NCBI GenBank assembly: GCA_002914845.1
Contig: JXTC01000076.1
Span: forward strand, 857,070 to 921,069
Length of the DNA stretch: 64,000 nt
DNA from: Trema orientale
Taxonomy: Eukaryota; Streptophyta; Magnoliopsida; Rosales; Cannabaceae
Direction: 5' to 3'
In this document: positions 37,631 through 50,280 of the stretch, piece by piece
Numbering within the stretch: position 1 is the stretch's first letter
Layout: the number at the start of each line of letters is the position of its first letter
Program-made: the position numbers and the translations under genes
The notes under the pieces: model-generated
The model's input: only the letters and a program-made list of their open reading frames with translations
Databases searched by the model: none
Told to the model about the DNA's origin: nothing

Positions 37631-38002
37631 GAGCGTCTCCAATATAATGTTATTTCATTGTGGTAATACTATAATTTAGTGTATAGTACAAAGAAACCTC
37701 TCCTTAATACAATGTTATTTGTTGTGCTAAATTTATACTTGATGTTAAGCATGACATTGATTATAACATAATGCTAAATTTGACATTAATACTCTACTTT
37801 GACTTTTTAATTGCTAAAGTGTCCTTTTTGTAATACTAAATTATTAAATTTCTCATCATCCAATTCTCTATCAACTATATACACTTTTTAACACTCAATC
37901 AATACATTTTTTGAATACTCAACTAATCATAAAATTAGCTTGTTAATTATTAAATAATAAAAAATCAAAATAATATTTAAATAGGATAGTGCATTGGAGT
38001 AA
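37631..38002. mobile_element. MITE with CTCCAAT-type inverted ends
   Basis: The left end is GAGCGTCTCCAATATAATG and the right end, read on the minus strand, is TTACTCCAATGCACTATCC. The interior is very AT-rich and holds repeated TAATGTTA/TGCTAAATT blocks. This end type (GAGC-TCTCCAA) is common among plant MITEs; I do not assign a superfamily. Confidence 0.5.
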
Positions 38003-39055
38003 AAAGAAAACAATTAAATCTGGTGCATTTTGCTTTTTTTTTTTTGTATTAAATATAATGTGAGAAATAATATTTGCATTGAAGACAGTCTAAGGAACAC
38101 CTTTACTGGGTGTTTGGTAGGGGAGTTCGACTTCTTACAAATGGAGTTCACGTTGCTATCAAGGCAAAGAAAGGGATATGATTACACAGAAACCTATATT
38201 ACAGTGTTTGGGTACACATGAAAATCTTTTATAAAATTTATAGAAATATTAGATTAATGTGTTTAGTATACATGGGAATGTAGAAATTTACATCTAGTAT
38301 TTCTATAATTATTTTTCATGTTCATGTAATAACACTTCAACTAAATTCTTTTTTAAAAGAAAACAATTTTAACCAAATTATATTATGATATAATTGTTAT
38401 AAATATTTTGTATATTTTGAGAAAAAATTAATCAATTGTTTGGGTAAATATTTGAATAAAAATGTCATTGTAGTTTTAATAATCTACTTGCAAATAGATA
38501 AGTTCTAATCAATTTCTTTTGAGCAAATACTATAGATAGATTTGATAGCTGGAAACCTTTCGGGAAAAAAAAAAATTGAGAACTGCAACAATTTGGAGGA
38601 ATAGAGTCAGAAAAACAAATTTTCCTGAAGGTTTCATCAAAGTTCTAAACTATGACATAATGGTACTATTTCCAAAAAGATGTCGACAACTTCTTTTTAA
38701 TAGAAGAAGAATTTACAAGGTGCAAAGTTTTCATTAAGGTTCTATACTATGACTTTTGGAACTATTTCCAAAAGTTTCATCCTAATACAAGAAGGATGTA
38801 AAATTTCTTAAAGTGATCATCAAAGTTTCTAGACAAGATGTAGTGCAACTATCATCAAAATATAATTCTTCATCAAGTCAACATAATCTAAGTTTCCCGA
38901 AATATCATAAAATTACTAAGCTAAATCATTGCAATAAAAGCTATAGTAGAAAGTCAAGTTTGAATTCATCATCAAGTGTGAAGAAATAGTCTATGTCAGC
39001 TTGATTTTGGATAAGAAGTTGTCCAACTTTGACTCATTGTACATTTGTTAGCCCA

Positions 39056-39830
39056 TCAATTTTTTTTGAGTTCATCAAATAGTTTCATCCCCCTATTAGC
39101 ACCATCTGCCTTATGTTGAAAGCAGTTAGTAATTCTTCTAATATTCTCACTAACAGCCGCATGCATATTGCCAAATTCTTTTATTGTTTCAGTTACTATA
39201 TCTACCAATGGATTTTCATTTTTATCTCTTTTCCTACTCTTCTTATCTGATTGTATTGAATCAATTGGGATGCTTAAATGACTATTTGATGCATGTCCAA
39301 CAAGCTCATCTATTATGTCAAACTTAACATTTGTCTCATCATTCTCAATCTCTTTGTCAATCTCATCAAATGTTTCAGAAAATCCCATTGTACCTTGTCC
39401 ATTAGTATGATCCTTCCCAAACACAATTCTTAGCTCATCATAATGAGGAAATATCTTGTTTCTCAAGTGTTTTGCATTTGGGTGACTCTGTAATAGAGAT
39501 AGATAACATGTAACAAACATAAAATGTAAGAACAAGTTGAAAGATAAGGTAAATTCATTAAGTACAGTAACAAGTGATAAATTAAACAGACACTAGAAAG
39601 ACACTAACCTTAACCCATTCATCAAACGTAATTTTCTCAGCCACAACACACTTGAGTTCTTCATTCTATTCAAATTCACTAGCAAAGGTCCCAACATTTT
39701 AGACATAACATGGTATTGCTTCTTTAGTATCTTGATACAAGAATCAATGTGTGGTTGTACTCTAAGTCCATAATGAAGAATCCTTAACTATAGTCCATTG
39801 ATTTTTTTTTTTTGTTTTATAGGATTTGAT
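39056..39830 (-). pseudogene. PIF/Harbinger Myb/SANT-like accessory protein, decayed
   Basis: The second exon (39495-39056) is open for about 146 residues and starts after CTATTACAG with SHPNAKHLRNKIFPHYDELR and then VFGKDHTNG. That is the hallmark of the Myb/SANT-like (L10-interacting MYB type) plant proteins, and it ends LFDELKKN. The first exon (about 39830-39609) is readable only in pieces (EKITFDEWVK before a GTTAGT donor) with several stops. In Harbinger elements such a protein helps bring the transposase to DNA and the nucleus. Confidence 0.75.
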
Positions 39831-40199
39831 GTTTGCTAGTCTGAAGCATCCATTCTGTTCAAGGTAGATATCTTGCATAAAGAATTTACTAAAATATTGA
39901 AACATATAAACAAAAACATAATCTCAACTTAAATTGTAGTAAAAAATGTTCAAACATATAAACTATCATTGTCATATAACTCCATAGAAATATTCATTTC
40001 CAAACCACGAAGTTTTATTAGAAGTGTTCAAACATACTCAAACACAATCAAACATAATATGCAACTATATAGAGTTATGATCTATGCATTTCGGCTCCTA
40101 CGCTATTGCTCGAACATTTCTCTAGCCAAATTGTCCCTCCAAGTAGTCCAAGCACTTGATATGTCGATAAGTGAATAGTGATCATTACTTGTGGTTTCA

Positions 40200-41300
40200 T
40201 CATCCTTATTATCATTATCATCACCACTTTCATGATCAACGTTATTTCTTAGTGCTCGTTCCAAAGGATCCACATACATTTATCTTCTAATCAAGTTATG
40301 AAGAAGGCAACACACTAAAACAATTCGACATTGAATTTTGACGGAATCGAATGATCGACCCCTGAGAATTGCCCACCGCCTCTTCAGCAATCCAAAAGCT
40401 TTTTCTATTATATTTCGAGCAGAAGAATGTTTCATATTGAAAAATTCTGTAGGATTATTAGGCTGGAGATCCCAATCATTCAAATGGTAGCATTGTTTTC
40501 TATATGGTGCTAAAAATCCTTCACCATTGGGATACCCAGCATCACATAAGTAGTAATATCCTATAAATCATTGAACAAGATTTAAAAAGCAAGTAATATA
40601 ATAATTATACAATACTATACAAAGGAGAAAATAAAAGTTTACCCTGTGGAACTTTTAAGCCATTTGTCTTAGATATAGCATCCCATAAGACTCGAGAGTC
40701 AACAGCTGATCCTTCCCATCCAGATAATACATAGATGAACTGCATATCTTGTGAGACCACTCCTAATACATTAGTAGAATTTCGTACTTTCTGATCTAAT
40801 ATCTAGGCCTATCTGATATAGACACATTGACCTTAATGTATGTATTATCTAATACTCTCAAGCAATTTTTAAACCATTTCAACTTTTCATCAGTAAAATT
40901 TGTAGGAAATAGCTCAAGCCCTTTTAGCAATAGTTAATGGAGATATAACAAAGTACTTAAGACAATATTGAATTGTCTACTAATTGTTTCCCTCTGAACG
41001 TATAAATTGATGTCTCATAATTCTATTCTTAATATCATGAGATATTTTATGTAAAAATATAGCTACTATTTCTTCCACATCCATATTTTTGGTTCCCTTC
41101 GAACTCCCAATAGTTCTAAAGTGATGACATAAAATGGTAAATATTCTTCTATCTATATGAATACTCTCTATACATGCTAGGTCACTAGAATGTACCATTC
41201 TATTATAGTTTAATTGACGTATATAATGCCTATGAAAAGAACTAGCAATAATTCTTCTTCTATTTAACCACTCCTGCTAATGATAACAAATATTAGGAGA
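40200..41300 (-). pseudogene. HARBI1-type DDE transposase, decayed
   Basis: Readable pieces in order are: an N-terminal helical part (41198-40980, MVHSSDLACIESIHIDRRIF and onward), then RVLDNTYIKVNV with the first Asp near 40840. A WEGSA/DSRV-like stretch follows near 40700. An intron boundary lies before YYYLCDAGYPNGEGFLAPYR (second Asp, near 40540). The last piece is the 40483-40280 frame with HSSARNIIEKAFGLLKRRW (the Glu) and LLHNLIRR. The order D, D, E fits the Harbinger nuclease. Frameshifts and stops separate the pieces, so no intact enzyme is encoded. Confidence 0.85.
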
Positions 41301-42424
41301 ATCAACAAAAAAGTCATTTTATTTAACATCTCTATATATTGAATGATAATTGTGATAATTCTTTTCTTTGCAACCAAAGATAAGCGGGTCATATCTGCGT
41401 ATACAGATAAAATTACAATTTATATAAAAGTGTTCATTTTCATTACTGAAGTATAATAATCCATATTGTTAGTTCAATTTATAAACTATTAATGGACACT
41501 TATTGGCTGAAACGGTTGTCCTTATTTTGTGATTATTATATAATTTAATTTCTAATTATCTCTATGAGTGAACGTGCTTTCCAACTAGTAAGACAAATGA
41601 TTAAACAATATGAAGGATAAGAATAAAACTTATGCAACTTATAGCCAATAATAATTGTAACATAGAAAAGGTAAAATAATAATAAAGATAAGTGGATCCT
41701 ATCTTAGATTGTCCATTAGTGGCCTACCATTATATCTATGTACTATAGAATAACAAAAGCAAGGGACTTTTTACAAAAAGTATTATTTGATCTTCACACT
41801 TATTCGAAGCAATCATCCATCAGAAAAAAAATCCAAGTAATTAAGGCAATATTATAGAACCATAGCCATAACAGAGAAACAATATACAAACAAATACACT
41901 CACAAATGAACAAATCAAATATATGTAAGTATTAAATCCATAAATGAACAATAAATAACTCAAGAAATCAACATCTTTAATAGGCATTGGTACAAACCGA
42001 GATTCACTTTCAGAAATTGAAAATATCGAACAAAAAGATTAAAAAAAAAAAGAAAAGAAAAAACGAGGGGAAAACGGCAACAACTTGAAAGAACAAATAA
42101 AAAGAAAGAATAAGATGCAAGAGAAAAGAAGAGGAGATGAGTGACGAACCTAGGCAAGATTGGACTAGGAGAGACGAACCTTGAAGAAGAGAGAAGAAGA
42201 AGAAGACGACTAGGGATTTTGAACGTGTTTAAGTTTTCCTTTTTGCTTTTTGTCGAGACTTCACTTTCTAGGTAATATAAAACTCAAATATTTGCAAGGA
42301 GTCTATATTACCCCAAGATAGATACAGACAAAGCCCACAGTAAAATCCTAACCCTATAGATAGTGGACCTAATAACCATCCTAAATGCAAGTTTTGTCAA
42401 GTTTCCCATTCCCAAGAAGCCAAC
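41301..42424. other. Spacer, probably transposon-derived
   Basis: No gene is recognised. A polypurine stretch at about 42030-42200 holds AGAAGAAG repeats. Confidence 0.4.
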
Positions 42425-44056
42425 TGTTGGTTAGAATATACAACTATAAATTATACTCATACACTTCCGTGCAAGTGCACACGGTTACAAGTAATATAGG
42501 TTTAAGAGTTAAGAGTGTCGAACCTATGAGGATTGATTACTAAGTCTAAGCTAAGTATTAAAATTAATCAATCCTAACTTTATCCAAACAAACCGAAATA
42601 GAGATTATAAAGAAATAAAACAAAGCAACTAAACTAGCATGCAAAATGAATAAAAGACAAATCAATAAGAAAAATGTCTAAGTTTACTAATTCCTCAACC
42701 ATCTTTTAAACACCCAATCTCCTAATTCCCCTATTATATTAATTAATCTACTAAAGTTGTCAACCGAGAATTCAAATATATTCACAAACTCCTTTCCAAG
42801 ACATAAGTGAAAGCCTAGATAAACTAATATGTTACTCCTAATATAAATTGACTAGATTCATTAAGTTTAATTATTCTCACACAAAGGTTGCATAAATCAT
42901 ATAGGTATATTCCTATCCTATACAAACTCACCCCACATTAGGTGATCTTATATTATTCTACCTATGTCTAAACTTAAATTCCCCTTCCCAAGTTCATAAA
43001 CGTTTCACTCAACAATTTATTTAGTGATCAATTAAATATAAGTAATAAGCATAAGGTAAAACAAATAACTCAACAATAGATTTGATTAATGAACGAGGAA
43101 AGAAATAAATAAACACAAGATATTAGGTTAGTTCACATAGTAAAACTAAACAAAGAAATATTTAATTCATAATATTAATTGAGAACAATAATATTATAAT
43201 CCAATGAATTCAAAAAATATAAAATCAAAGAGAGAAAAATTATAGAATTCCTCCTTAGAAAAACTTAATAGTGTTCATGGAGGTTGTCAAGCTCCTTCTC
43301 TAAGCTTGGCTCTTGCTCCTTTGAATCCTCTTTCTAGGATTTGCTCTCAACTATACTACTATCTAAATATAGAAAATACAAAGAAAAACTCACAAGAAAA
43401 AGAAGAAAAGATGATATGAACAAAGAATAGTGTTGATGTTGTGGAGGAAATCAAGAAATAGAGGCTTGGAATATATTTTCTTTTTCTTTTTCTTCTTCTT
43501 CTTCTCTTTCTATGGTTGCCTCCCTCTCTTTCTCTCTATTTCAACATACCTTTTTCAACCCCAAAGATAGGATTTTAAAGAGGTGGCTTATGCATACTTA
43601 AGACAGGCCAAATTTGGACCCTTGGATCATCAAAAAGGTGATCTCGGCCGTTAATTATTGACCTAAGATGTAGTTGGTGGTACTGCGATACTAAAAGTTC
43701 CTGAGAGTTGACACTGTGGCATCACTTTTGGCGCGTCAGTGCCAATTTTCTACTGGTCTAACGCCGCGGCTTCCCGAGAGCGCCATTTCTTCGTTTGAGC
43801 TTTGATTTGCCTCATTTTCTTTGCGTTACGACCGTATCGGATTCAACTTTGATCTCAATGGTTTGAAAAAGCCATTTGTGAGATACAAATTCATCTCATT
43901 TTGCATCAAGCACCTTTGTTTCATTCTTTTATCAACATGAACAAACAAAACATCAAAACAACAAGAAAAGCAATTGAAATAACTTAATATAAACAAGAAC
44001 ATAGCAAAACTTAAGGCAAATTAGTATTAAATAACTCTAATTTTATGAAGTTAACA
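42425..44056 (-). mobile_element. Gypsy-like LTR, probably a 3' LTR left from a deleted element
   Basis: On the minus strand it starts TGTTAACTTCATAAAATTAG and ends CTAACCAACA, giving TG...CA termini over 1632 bp. Directly before its start is TATGGGGATTGA, which resembles a polypurine tract, so it would be a 3' LTR. The flanks CCAAC and TCAAT are not a duplication, so the rest of the element has been lost. The plus-strand block GTGCAAGTGCACACGG...AGAGTGTCGAACC (shortened) is of a kind seen in abundant plant Gypsy/LARD elements. No coding domain is present. Confidence 0.5.
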
Positions 44057-44339
44057 TCAATCCCCATACCAAATGCTTCCTTAGTACTTAATACCATAAC
44101 TAATAGAGAAGTGAACCTGTATACAAATTAAAAATATGAGACATACTCATATTAATTAGAGTGTTATGTTAAGCACTATAGATGCCCTTAATTATTTTTC
44201 TCGAATTATTGCTACGAGGCCTTCTCAGTTATATCCCCTCTTTATTTTCTTTTTAAAAAAATCATTTTTCTTCTTTAAAAATGGTCCATTCAATAACTAG
44301 TAAACTTTTTTTCTTTCTTTTTTTTTATTTAAACCATTT

Positions 44340-44885
44340 ATGTCGTTACCCAGTATAGGCATTTGGCACTCTCTTTCTCACTTTCTTTTACATACTTTTG
44401 TTTCTCTACTTTACACGTGGATTCTATTATAATTTTTTTTAAATTATTAAACTATGGTTTTAAATTGTTGAGTTAGATAGTGAAATCCTTTATTAAGTAA
44501 TGAGATTGTGAGAATGCAAAAGAGAGTGTAAAAGAGAGTATAACTACAGTATTACTTGATAAAAGGAGTGCTATAAAACTAAAATGCATTCTCTTTCTCA
44601 CTCTCTTTTATACTTTCTAGTCTCACTGCTTGATTCCCTTATCAAGTTTAACAATTTAATAGTGTAAATAAAAAATAATAGTGGAATCGATATGAGTAGT
44701 GCTAAATACACTCTCTTTTACACTCTTCTATCTGCTTGACTCATAGATTCTACTATCCAGTTTAACAATTAAATAATGTAAAAAACTATAATAGAATCCA
44801 CATATCAAGTAATGAGACTATGCAAGTGCAAAATAGAATATAAAAGAAAATGTAGTTAGCATTCCTCTTGGTAATAAAATTCACT
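44340..44885. repeat. Cluster of foldback MITE units
   Basis: Blocks such as CACTCTCTTTCTCACT, AGATTGTGAGAATGC and AAAAGAGAGTGTAAAAG recur in alternating orientation, with GATTCTATTATA and TTTAACAATT pieces between them. The pattern is two or three copies of one palindromic element placed side by side, ending near TAGCATTCCTC. Confidence 0.55.
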
Positions 44886-44977
44886 CACTTGATGGAAAAA
44901 AATACTGAAAAAGAATTTGTGGTGCTTATTTTCGCATATTAATAAAGGAAGATTGTACATTTCTAAATTTACATGTA

Positions 44978-47119
44978 TGTCTAATAAGTGTCAATTTCGT
45001 CTATGTTTTATGTCGATTCTCTATATGGTTTTGTTAGTTTTCTTGGAATTTTGTATTACTTATTTTTACTTTTTTGTTTTAAGTGAATTTTGAGGAAAAC
45101 GAGTAAAATTGAACTGGAACAAGTCAAAAATGGTGCAAAGATGGAAGAAACATACTAACTAGGCATACCATGGGTCTCGAGCCATGATACTGGTCCTTTG
45201 GAGCTGCGACCTCTAGCTTCTTGGGGTCTGAGTGAGAGGAAAGAGGAGAAAAATGAAGGAATCAGTAAAACATGTTGATGCCGTGGTGCTGAAGTCCATA
45301 CACCACGATGCCTGGTCTTTGGACGGCTATGATGTTTAGGTGAGAAAGTTCGCATTGTAGTGCTAATGCTCGTGCGCTGTAGCGTCCGTAAAGCATAGTT
45401 TCGTTGTTTTTAGATTTTTAAACCTAATTGGACTCCGATTTCACCCAGATTTGGTCGCATAAGCCTCTTAAGACACCTCTTTTATAAATAGAAGACTTTA
45501 AGTCAGATCATAGCCACATTGGAATCAATACAACTTAAAAAGACCTAGAGATAGAGAAAGTTGAGAGAAATCTGGAGTGTTCGGAGACACGAAGGAGCTT
45601 TATTTGGAGATTCCACTAACTATCTGCAATTTAATCCAATGTTTTCTCTTCCCTTTCCTTTAAATTCAATTCTTTAGTATGATATTTTATTTGCTTGATC
45701 TTATAAACATGTTAGGCTAAAGTTTTTATTTAGTTAAGGGCTATTTCAAAGCCTTAGAGATTATATACAATTAACCTTTTTTATGATTCAATATATTGGC
45801 TATTTACTTCAAAGTTGTTATATTTTTCCGTTAATATTTGATTTATGATTGATGTATTAATTTATTTAGATATGCATCTAAATTATTAATATATGATTCT
45901 ATAATCAGGATTTGAATTGATATCTATTGTATTTAAAATAGTGAGTAGCAAATAAGTGGTATGATTGTTTTACATATTAGTTATAGAGAAGAATATACCC
46001 TAGGTTTGTGATCTGTTTTTAAGATTAGAATCTAGATTAATTAATCTCCTAGTTTAATGCTTTAGTTAGGTTAGTCCTAGAGTGTTTACTTAGGCACTCT
46101 AGTTGAAAGATGTTGGATGTGATGGCATTTGTCTAGGTAACGTATAATCTAAGGATAGACGTGATAGTGATGTGTTCGTAAACTATCTTGGATTAATGGC
46201 TTGGAGGAGTAATTAATAATTGGAATCTATAGTTAGGGCTGGCAATTTTCTACACGACACGACGATACGACCCGAAAACGACACGAAATAAACGGGTTTG
46301 GGTGACCCATTTAATTTTCGTGTCAATTTCGGGTTGACACGTGTAACACGTATAATAAACGGGTGGGTTTCGGGTCAACCCGCTTAACCCAAAAATGACC
46401 CGTGTAACCCGTTTAATTAAACGTGTCGTTTTCGTGTCATTTTCGTGTCGTGTCAACACGACACTAATACGACACATTTATTAATATTTTAATATATTAA
46501 ACGTGATTTTAATTAATTCTAAGCATATTTATAGGAGTAAAATTAAATTAAGTAGTTATAATCGTGTTAAATTAGAATAATCGTGTCAATTTTGAATAAT
46601 CGTGTCAAACGGGTCATAATATGACACATGACACGTTTATTAAACGGGTTACATGTGTCGTGTCGTGTTACACGTGTATTAATCGTGTCGTGTTCGGGTT
46701 TAAATTTTTGATACGTTTATTAATCGTGTCGTGTTCGGGTTAGGTGTTATCGTGTCGTGTCGTAATCGTGTCGACCCGAACACGACACGATAACACGAAT
46801 TGCCAGCCCTATCTATAGTTAATTAGAATCTATAGTTAATTAGAACCTATGTCTAGTAGTGGAGAATAGTCTTTAACCAAGCTTTTGTTTATTAAGTTCA
46901 GTTCATTTATATTTTATGCTTGCTTTAGTTATGATTTAATTAATATTTTATTTTATCTGCAATTTTAAAAATCTCATTTGTTCGGTAGTAGTTTTGGTTA
47001 GTTTAAGTCAATTCGATACTAATACTAGTTCTTTTTGGAATCGACTCTTTCTCACCACTATGCTAGTTTATTAGGATAGTTACATAAATGATAAATTACA
47101 TTTAGCATTTAGCGATGCA
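44978..47119 (+). mobile_element. Gypsy-like LTR remnant with a nested hAT MITE
   Basis: A long non-coding unit that begins near TGTCTAATAAGTG and ends near TTTAGCGATGCA. It contains a TCTTTTATAAATAGAAG TATA region at about 45478 and a TTGGAATCGACTCTTTCTCA stretch at about 47036, features I associate with LTRs of plant Gypsy elements. The exact termini are uncertain and no target duplication was found. A 578-bp hAT MITE (46234-46811) is inserted inside. Confidence 0.4.
46234..46811. mobile_element. Non-autonomous hAT element with perfect 8-bp target duplication
   Basis: The ends are inverted: TAGGGCTGGCAATTTTC on the left and, read on the minus strand, TAGGGCTGGCAATTCGTG on the right. Flanking copies of TCTATAGT (46226-46233 and 46812-46819) are an exact 8-bp target duplication, as expected for hAT. 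The interior is made of short ACACGAC, CGTGTCGTG and ACCCGTTTA motifs that pair across the element. Confidence 0.92.
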
Positions 47120-47889
47120 TCAATCTCTTATGCCTCTACCATTGTGTGCATGTGTCCTTTAGTATGTCCAAAACTCGGGTCACATCTTTCTTGAAATTTT
47201 TGGTATCCTTAGGAATCATGCATGAAGGTACTAACCCATACATAATTTAAATTCCAAGTTATATGGGTGCTTCAGATTAAGTTTTTAGATTTTAGAGGTT
47301 GAATAGAGGAAGATTATAAAATAACACATAATTTTACACAAGGAGCAAGTATACTCATTCAGGGCAAAGAGAAAAATACTCGATAGAATGTAAAGTCAGT
47401 AGATAAAAATCAAGCGATGGATTTCAATCTTCTTGAAATCTGGCTGGGAAAAATAATCTCTCAACGGAATGATTCTTCTCGCTTACTTTCTCTATAAAAC
47501 CGTCCTTTTTTCTCAGTAACCAAGCAAAGTGAACCATCTGTACAAAACAAAGAATACACAAAATGATCTATACATGATTACTTGGGAGCGTACTGATCAC
47601 AAAATGACCAAAAACACACCAAAATACCAAGAACAAGGAGAAGACTGTCATTTGCATTTATTTGTTGAACACCAAACACAAAATAAGCCAATTGAAGTGT
47701 TTGTAATAGAGACAACGGAAGGATTTAAAACTTGGCAATAACTTGATGAGAAAGCTGAAAGCAAACGGGGAGAAATATTTACAAGAAAACTATATGTACT
47801 TTGTAGACTGACCAAAATTTAAGACATGTGTCTCTATTTAGAAAGAAGCAGCTGAAATTCAAGAGAATCACCCGAACATATAGGTCGTT
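47120..47889. other. Spacer with no clear gene
   Basis: The open frame at 47529-47741 has no family signature. A CTATAAAACCG TATA-like motif lies at about 47490. The last bases before the solo LTR continue the frame of the helicase-like scrap on the minus strand to a nearby stop. Confidence 0.4.
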
Positions 47890-47894
47890 GGAAC

Positions 47895-49187
47895 TATTGG
47901 AAAATGGGTTAAAGAAATGGATTAAGATCTTAGGCTTGTCTTGGGCTTAGAAGCCCATGTATATTATAAAGTCCAATTTTGTGTTATAGAACCCATTTTC
48001 ATGAACTATTTTGAAACTAAAAATTGAGTGGGATCTACATCTTGTTGATGAAAAGTTTTGGTGAATTCTTGTTCTCCTCCGCGAGGACGTCGATTTTGTA
48101 TATTCACACGTTCAAAATGGTGCACGAATGAATGAGAAATTATTGCTCAAAAGTGCACCATTGAAATGAAAAAATGAAAGAAAAATATTAGAGTCCCACA
48201 TTGGTGGGAAATGCATGGAGCAAGTGGCATATATAGGCTTATGCTTTTTGATAGTGGTAAGAATAACTACTATAGATGCTCTCTCAGGCGCGCGCTGGGG
48301 GTGTTTAGGCTTGAATTTGCATGGGCTCGTATGTGCTTGCACTTGCAGACACGAATGCTGGGCCAAAACTTGGACCATAGTAAGCCCAACTTTTTGTTGT
48401 GGCCTAGTACATTCTTTCTTTCTTTTTTGACTATTTTGCTTCTGCAGTCAGTAACAGTTTGTGCTTAATGTACGAAACTATCAAGCCTTAAACCAGATTA
48501 ATATTTTGATGCCTGAAACTGTCAAGTCATGAGTTTGATATTTTGTTAAGGTTGGTAACAGCCACGTTAATGTCTTAAAAACGTTTTGAAAACGTTTGTA
48601 ATAGTCCTTGTTATGGCTAAAAACGTTTTGGGTTTAATGGAAAAGGTTTCTGATTTTGCTAACAAGTCCTCTCTTGGAAACTATAAAAGGAGAGTTTCTC
48701 CTCATTTGATACATAAAAAATCAGAAGCTTCCTTCCTCTCTGATTTCTATCTATTGTTCTCTCTCTAATCTATGATTCCAAATGTTCTTGAGTTCTTTAG
48801 TTTTTTCTAGCTATAGTTCTTAGAGAATTTAGAAATTTCGTAGCTAGATCTCTTAGTGTGTTGAAGTTAATAGCAATTCAGTTCGAAGAGTTGAGGTGTA
48901 GGTACTTCACTTGCTACTCTTGTCGTTATATCCTGGGAAACTGACGTCTGCAATTCCTCAAGCATTCTACCGGAGAGAGCGAATTAGTTTTAAGGACTCT
49001 GTGTGGTACACAGGCCTCGACTGTTAACAATCTTTTATTTTGCAGGAATATTTATTTTGAAGTGTTGCCAAAATTCTGCTCAAGATTGGAGCATAATAAT
49101 TTTGATAACATTATATGTGAAATATTTTATTATAAACAATTGTAATTTTATATATTGCACATGCTTGCATGTTATTATTTTCTTACA
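47895..49187 (+). mobile_element. Solo LTR, family L1, copy B (5-bp target duplication)
   Basis: Starts TATTGGAAAATGGG (the expected TG has become TA) and ends TTTTCTTACA. GGAAC flanks it at 47890-47894 and 49188-49192. It is homologous to 15762-16799: GAACCCATTTTCATGAACTA, TCCTCCGCGAGGA, AAAAGTGCACCATTG and ACTGACG...CAAGCATTCTA are shared. It is longer (1293 bp) by an extra block at about 48360-48640. A TATA-like CTATAAAAGGAG lies at about 48680. No internal region adjoins it. Confidence 0.87.
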
Positions 49188-49192
49188 GGAAC

Positions 49193-49620
49193 ATCATATG
49201 AGTCCAATTCTATGATGAAAGTTAGATTGAGGTTTTCGTATGGGCAAGACTGACATAATCTTTCGAAATTCGAAACTTGCAATCCATATTTTCTAGCCAT
49301 GGCAGAGCGGATCCAACAGGGAAGCCCATTGGTTTGACCGCTGACAATAACAGTTGTATTTTTGTCAGCAAAGTTAGCAAAAGGCACTATTGAATCAGGC
49401 TCAATCCCAAACGAAGTATTCACCATAAATATGTGGTTAAAATGCCCAACTGGCAAGCCTTCAGTATGTAAACGAAAGCTGCTAACAAATGTTGCGAAAA
49501 TCACCCTGAACTCACCTAGTTTCTTAAGTGATGGACAAGAGAAGCACTTCTCATTGTAGACAGAGGTGATACGAGTGAGAGTTTCTGACAGATGTGATAG
49601 TAGCCCTTTGGTTAGATATA
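49193..49620 (-). pseudogene. SDE3-like pseudohelicase fragment (copy 3)
   Basis: Only part of the last exon survives. From about 49570 the frame reads NEKCFSCPSLKKLGEFRVIF, then FATFVSSFRLHTEGLPVGHF, then HIFMVNTSFGIEPDSIVPFA and ENLNLTFIIELDSYD. All align with the last exon at 52678-53697 and with copy 1. The DExx position is VNTS, even further from DEAG. The solo LTR sits immediately after SYD; across the LTR the frame resumes with a few residues and a stop. Exons 1 and 2 are absent upstream. Confidence 0.85.
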
Positions 49621-50063
49621 AATGAAAAGATGGTTAATTTTCTAACATAAGTGAATATTCCAGTCATTTAGTCAAAAATAAAAATAAAAAGTACTGAAAA
49701 TACATAATTAGGAAATTAGTCCTTTAGTATAAGTGATTCTAGCTATTTTGTCAAAGATAAAAGAAAAATAAAAGTGCTAAAAATAAATGTGTCAGCACAT
49801 GACTAGCCTATTAGATAGTTAGATTTCTAAGAAATGAGTTAAAATCTTTCATAATGTCAAAAATGAATATGAATATAAATGACAGTATTTAACACAAGCG
49901 TTTGAACATAATAGTCAAACATGCCTTGTGAATCACAGATCATAATATGGTTAATAGTTATATTAGTTACTGAGACCAACAAAAATAATGGAATGCGAAA
50001 AAATAATGGAATGTGAGAAAATAGTAATTAATTCGAGGAGTAGTCAATATATCCCGAACCTCC

Positions 50064-50096
<33 letters not shown>

Positions 50097-50280
50097 TATA
50101 TGTATATCTATAGTCATGATGTATAGAAAAAGCAATGCATATGGGGAAGTGTGTATTATTCCACTGCTTCTCTTTTTCTTTTCCTTAATTTTTTTATTTA
50201 GTGTTTTAAAAGTATGCTAAAGCACTATTGTCTTTAGGACAATTTATCTGTTTTAGGCCAAGTCCAGATATTATAGAAAC
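49621..50280. other. AT-rich spacer with a trinucleotide repeat
   Basis: No gene. An ATA/AAT microsatellite occupies about 50064-50094. Confidence 0.5.

Larger units (their letters stand above)
38106..41300 (-). mobile_element. Decayed PIF/Harbinger transposon
   Basis: The region holds both genes expected of a PIF/Harbinger element, in the same orientation: a Myb/SANT-like protein (39056-39830) and a HARBI1-type DDE transposase (40200-41300). One candidate terminus, CTGGGTGTTTGGTAGGGG preceded by TTA, lies at about 38105. It fits the GGG-GTGTTTGG end and TTA/TAA target site of the superfamily. The other terminus was not found, so the outer limits are approximate. Confidence 0.65.
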
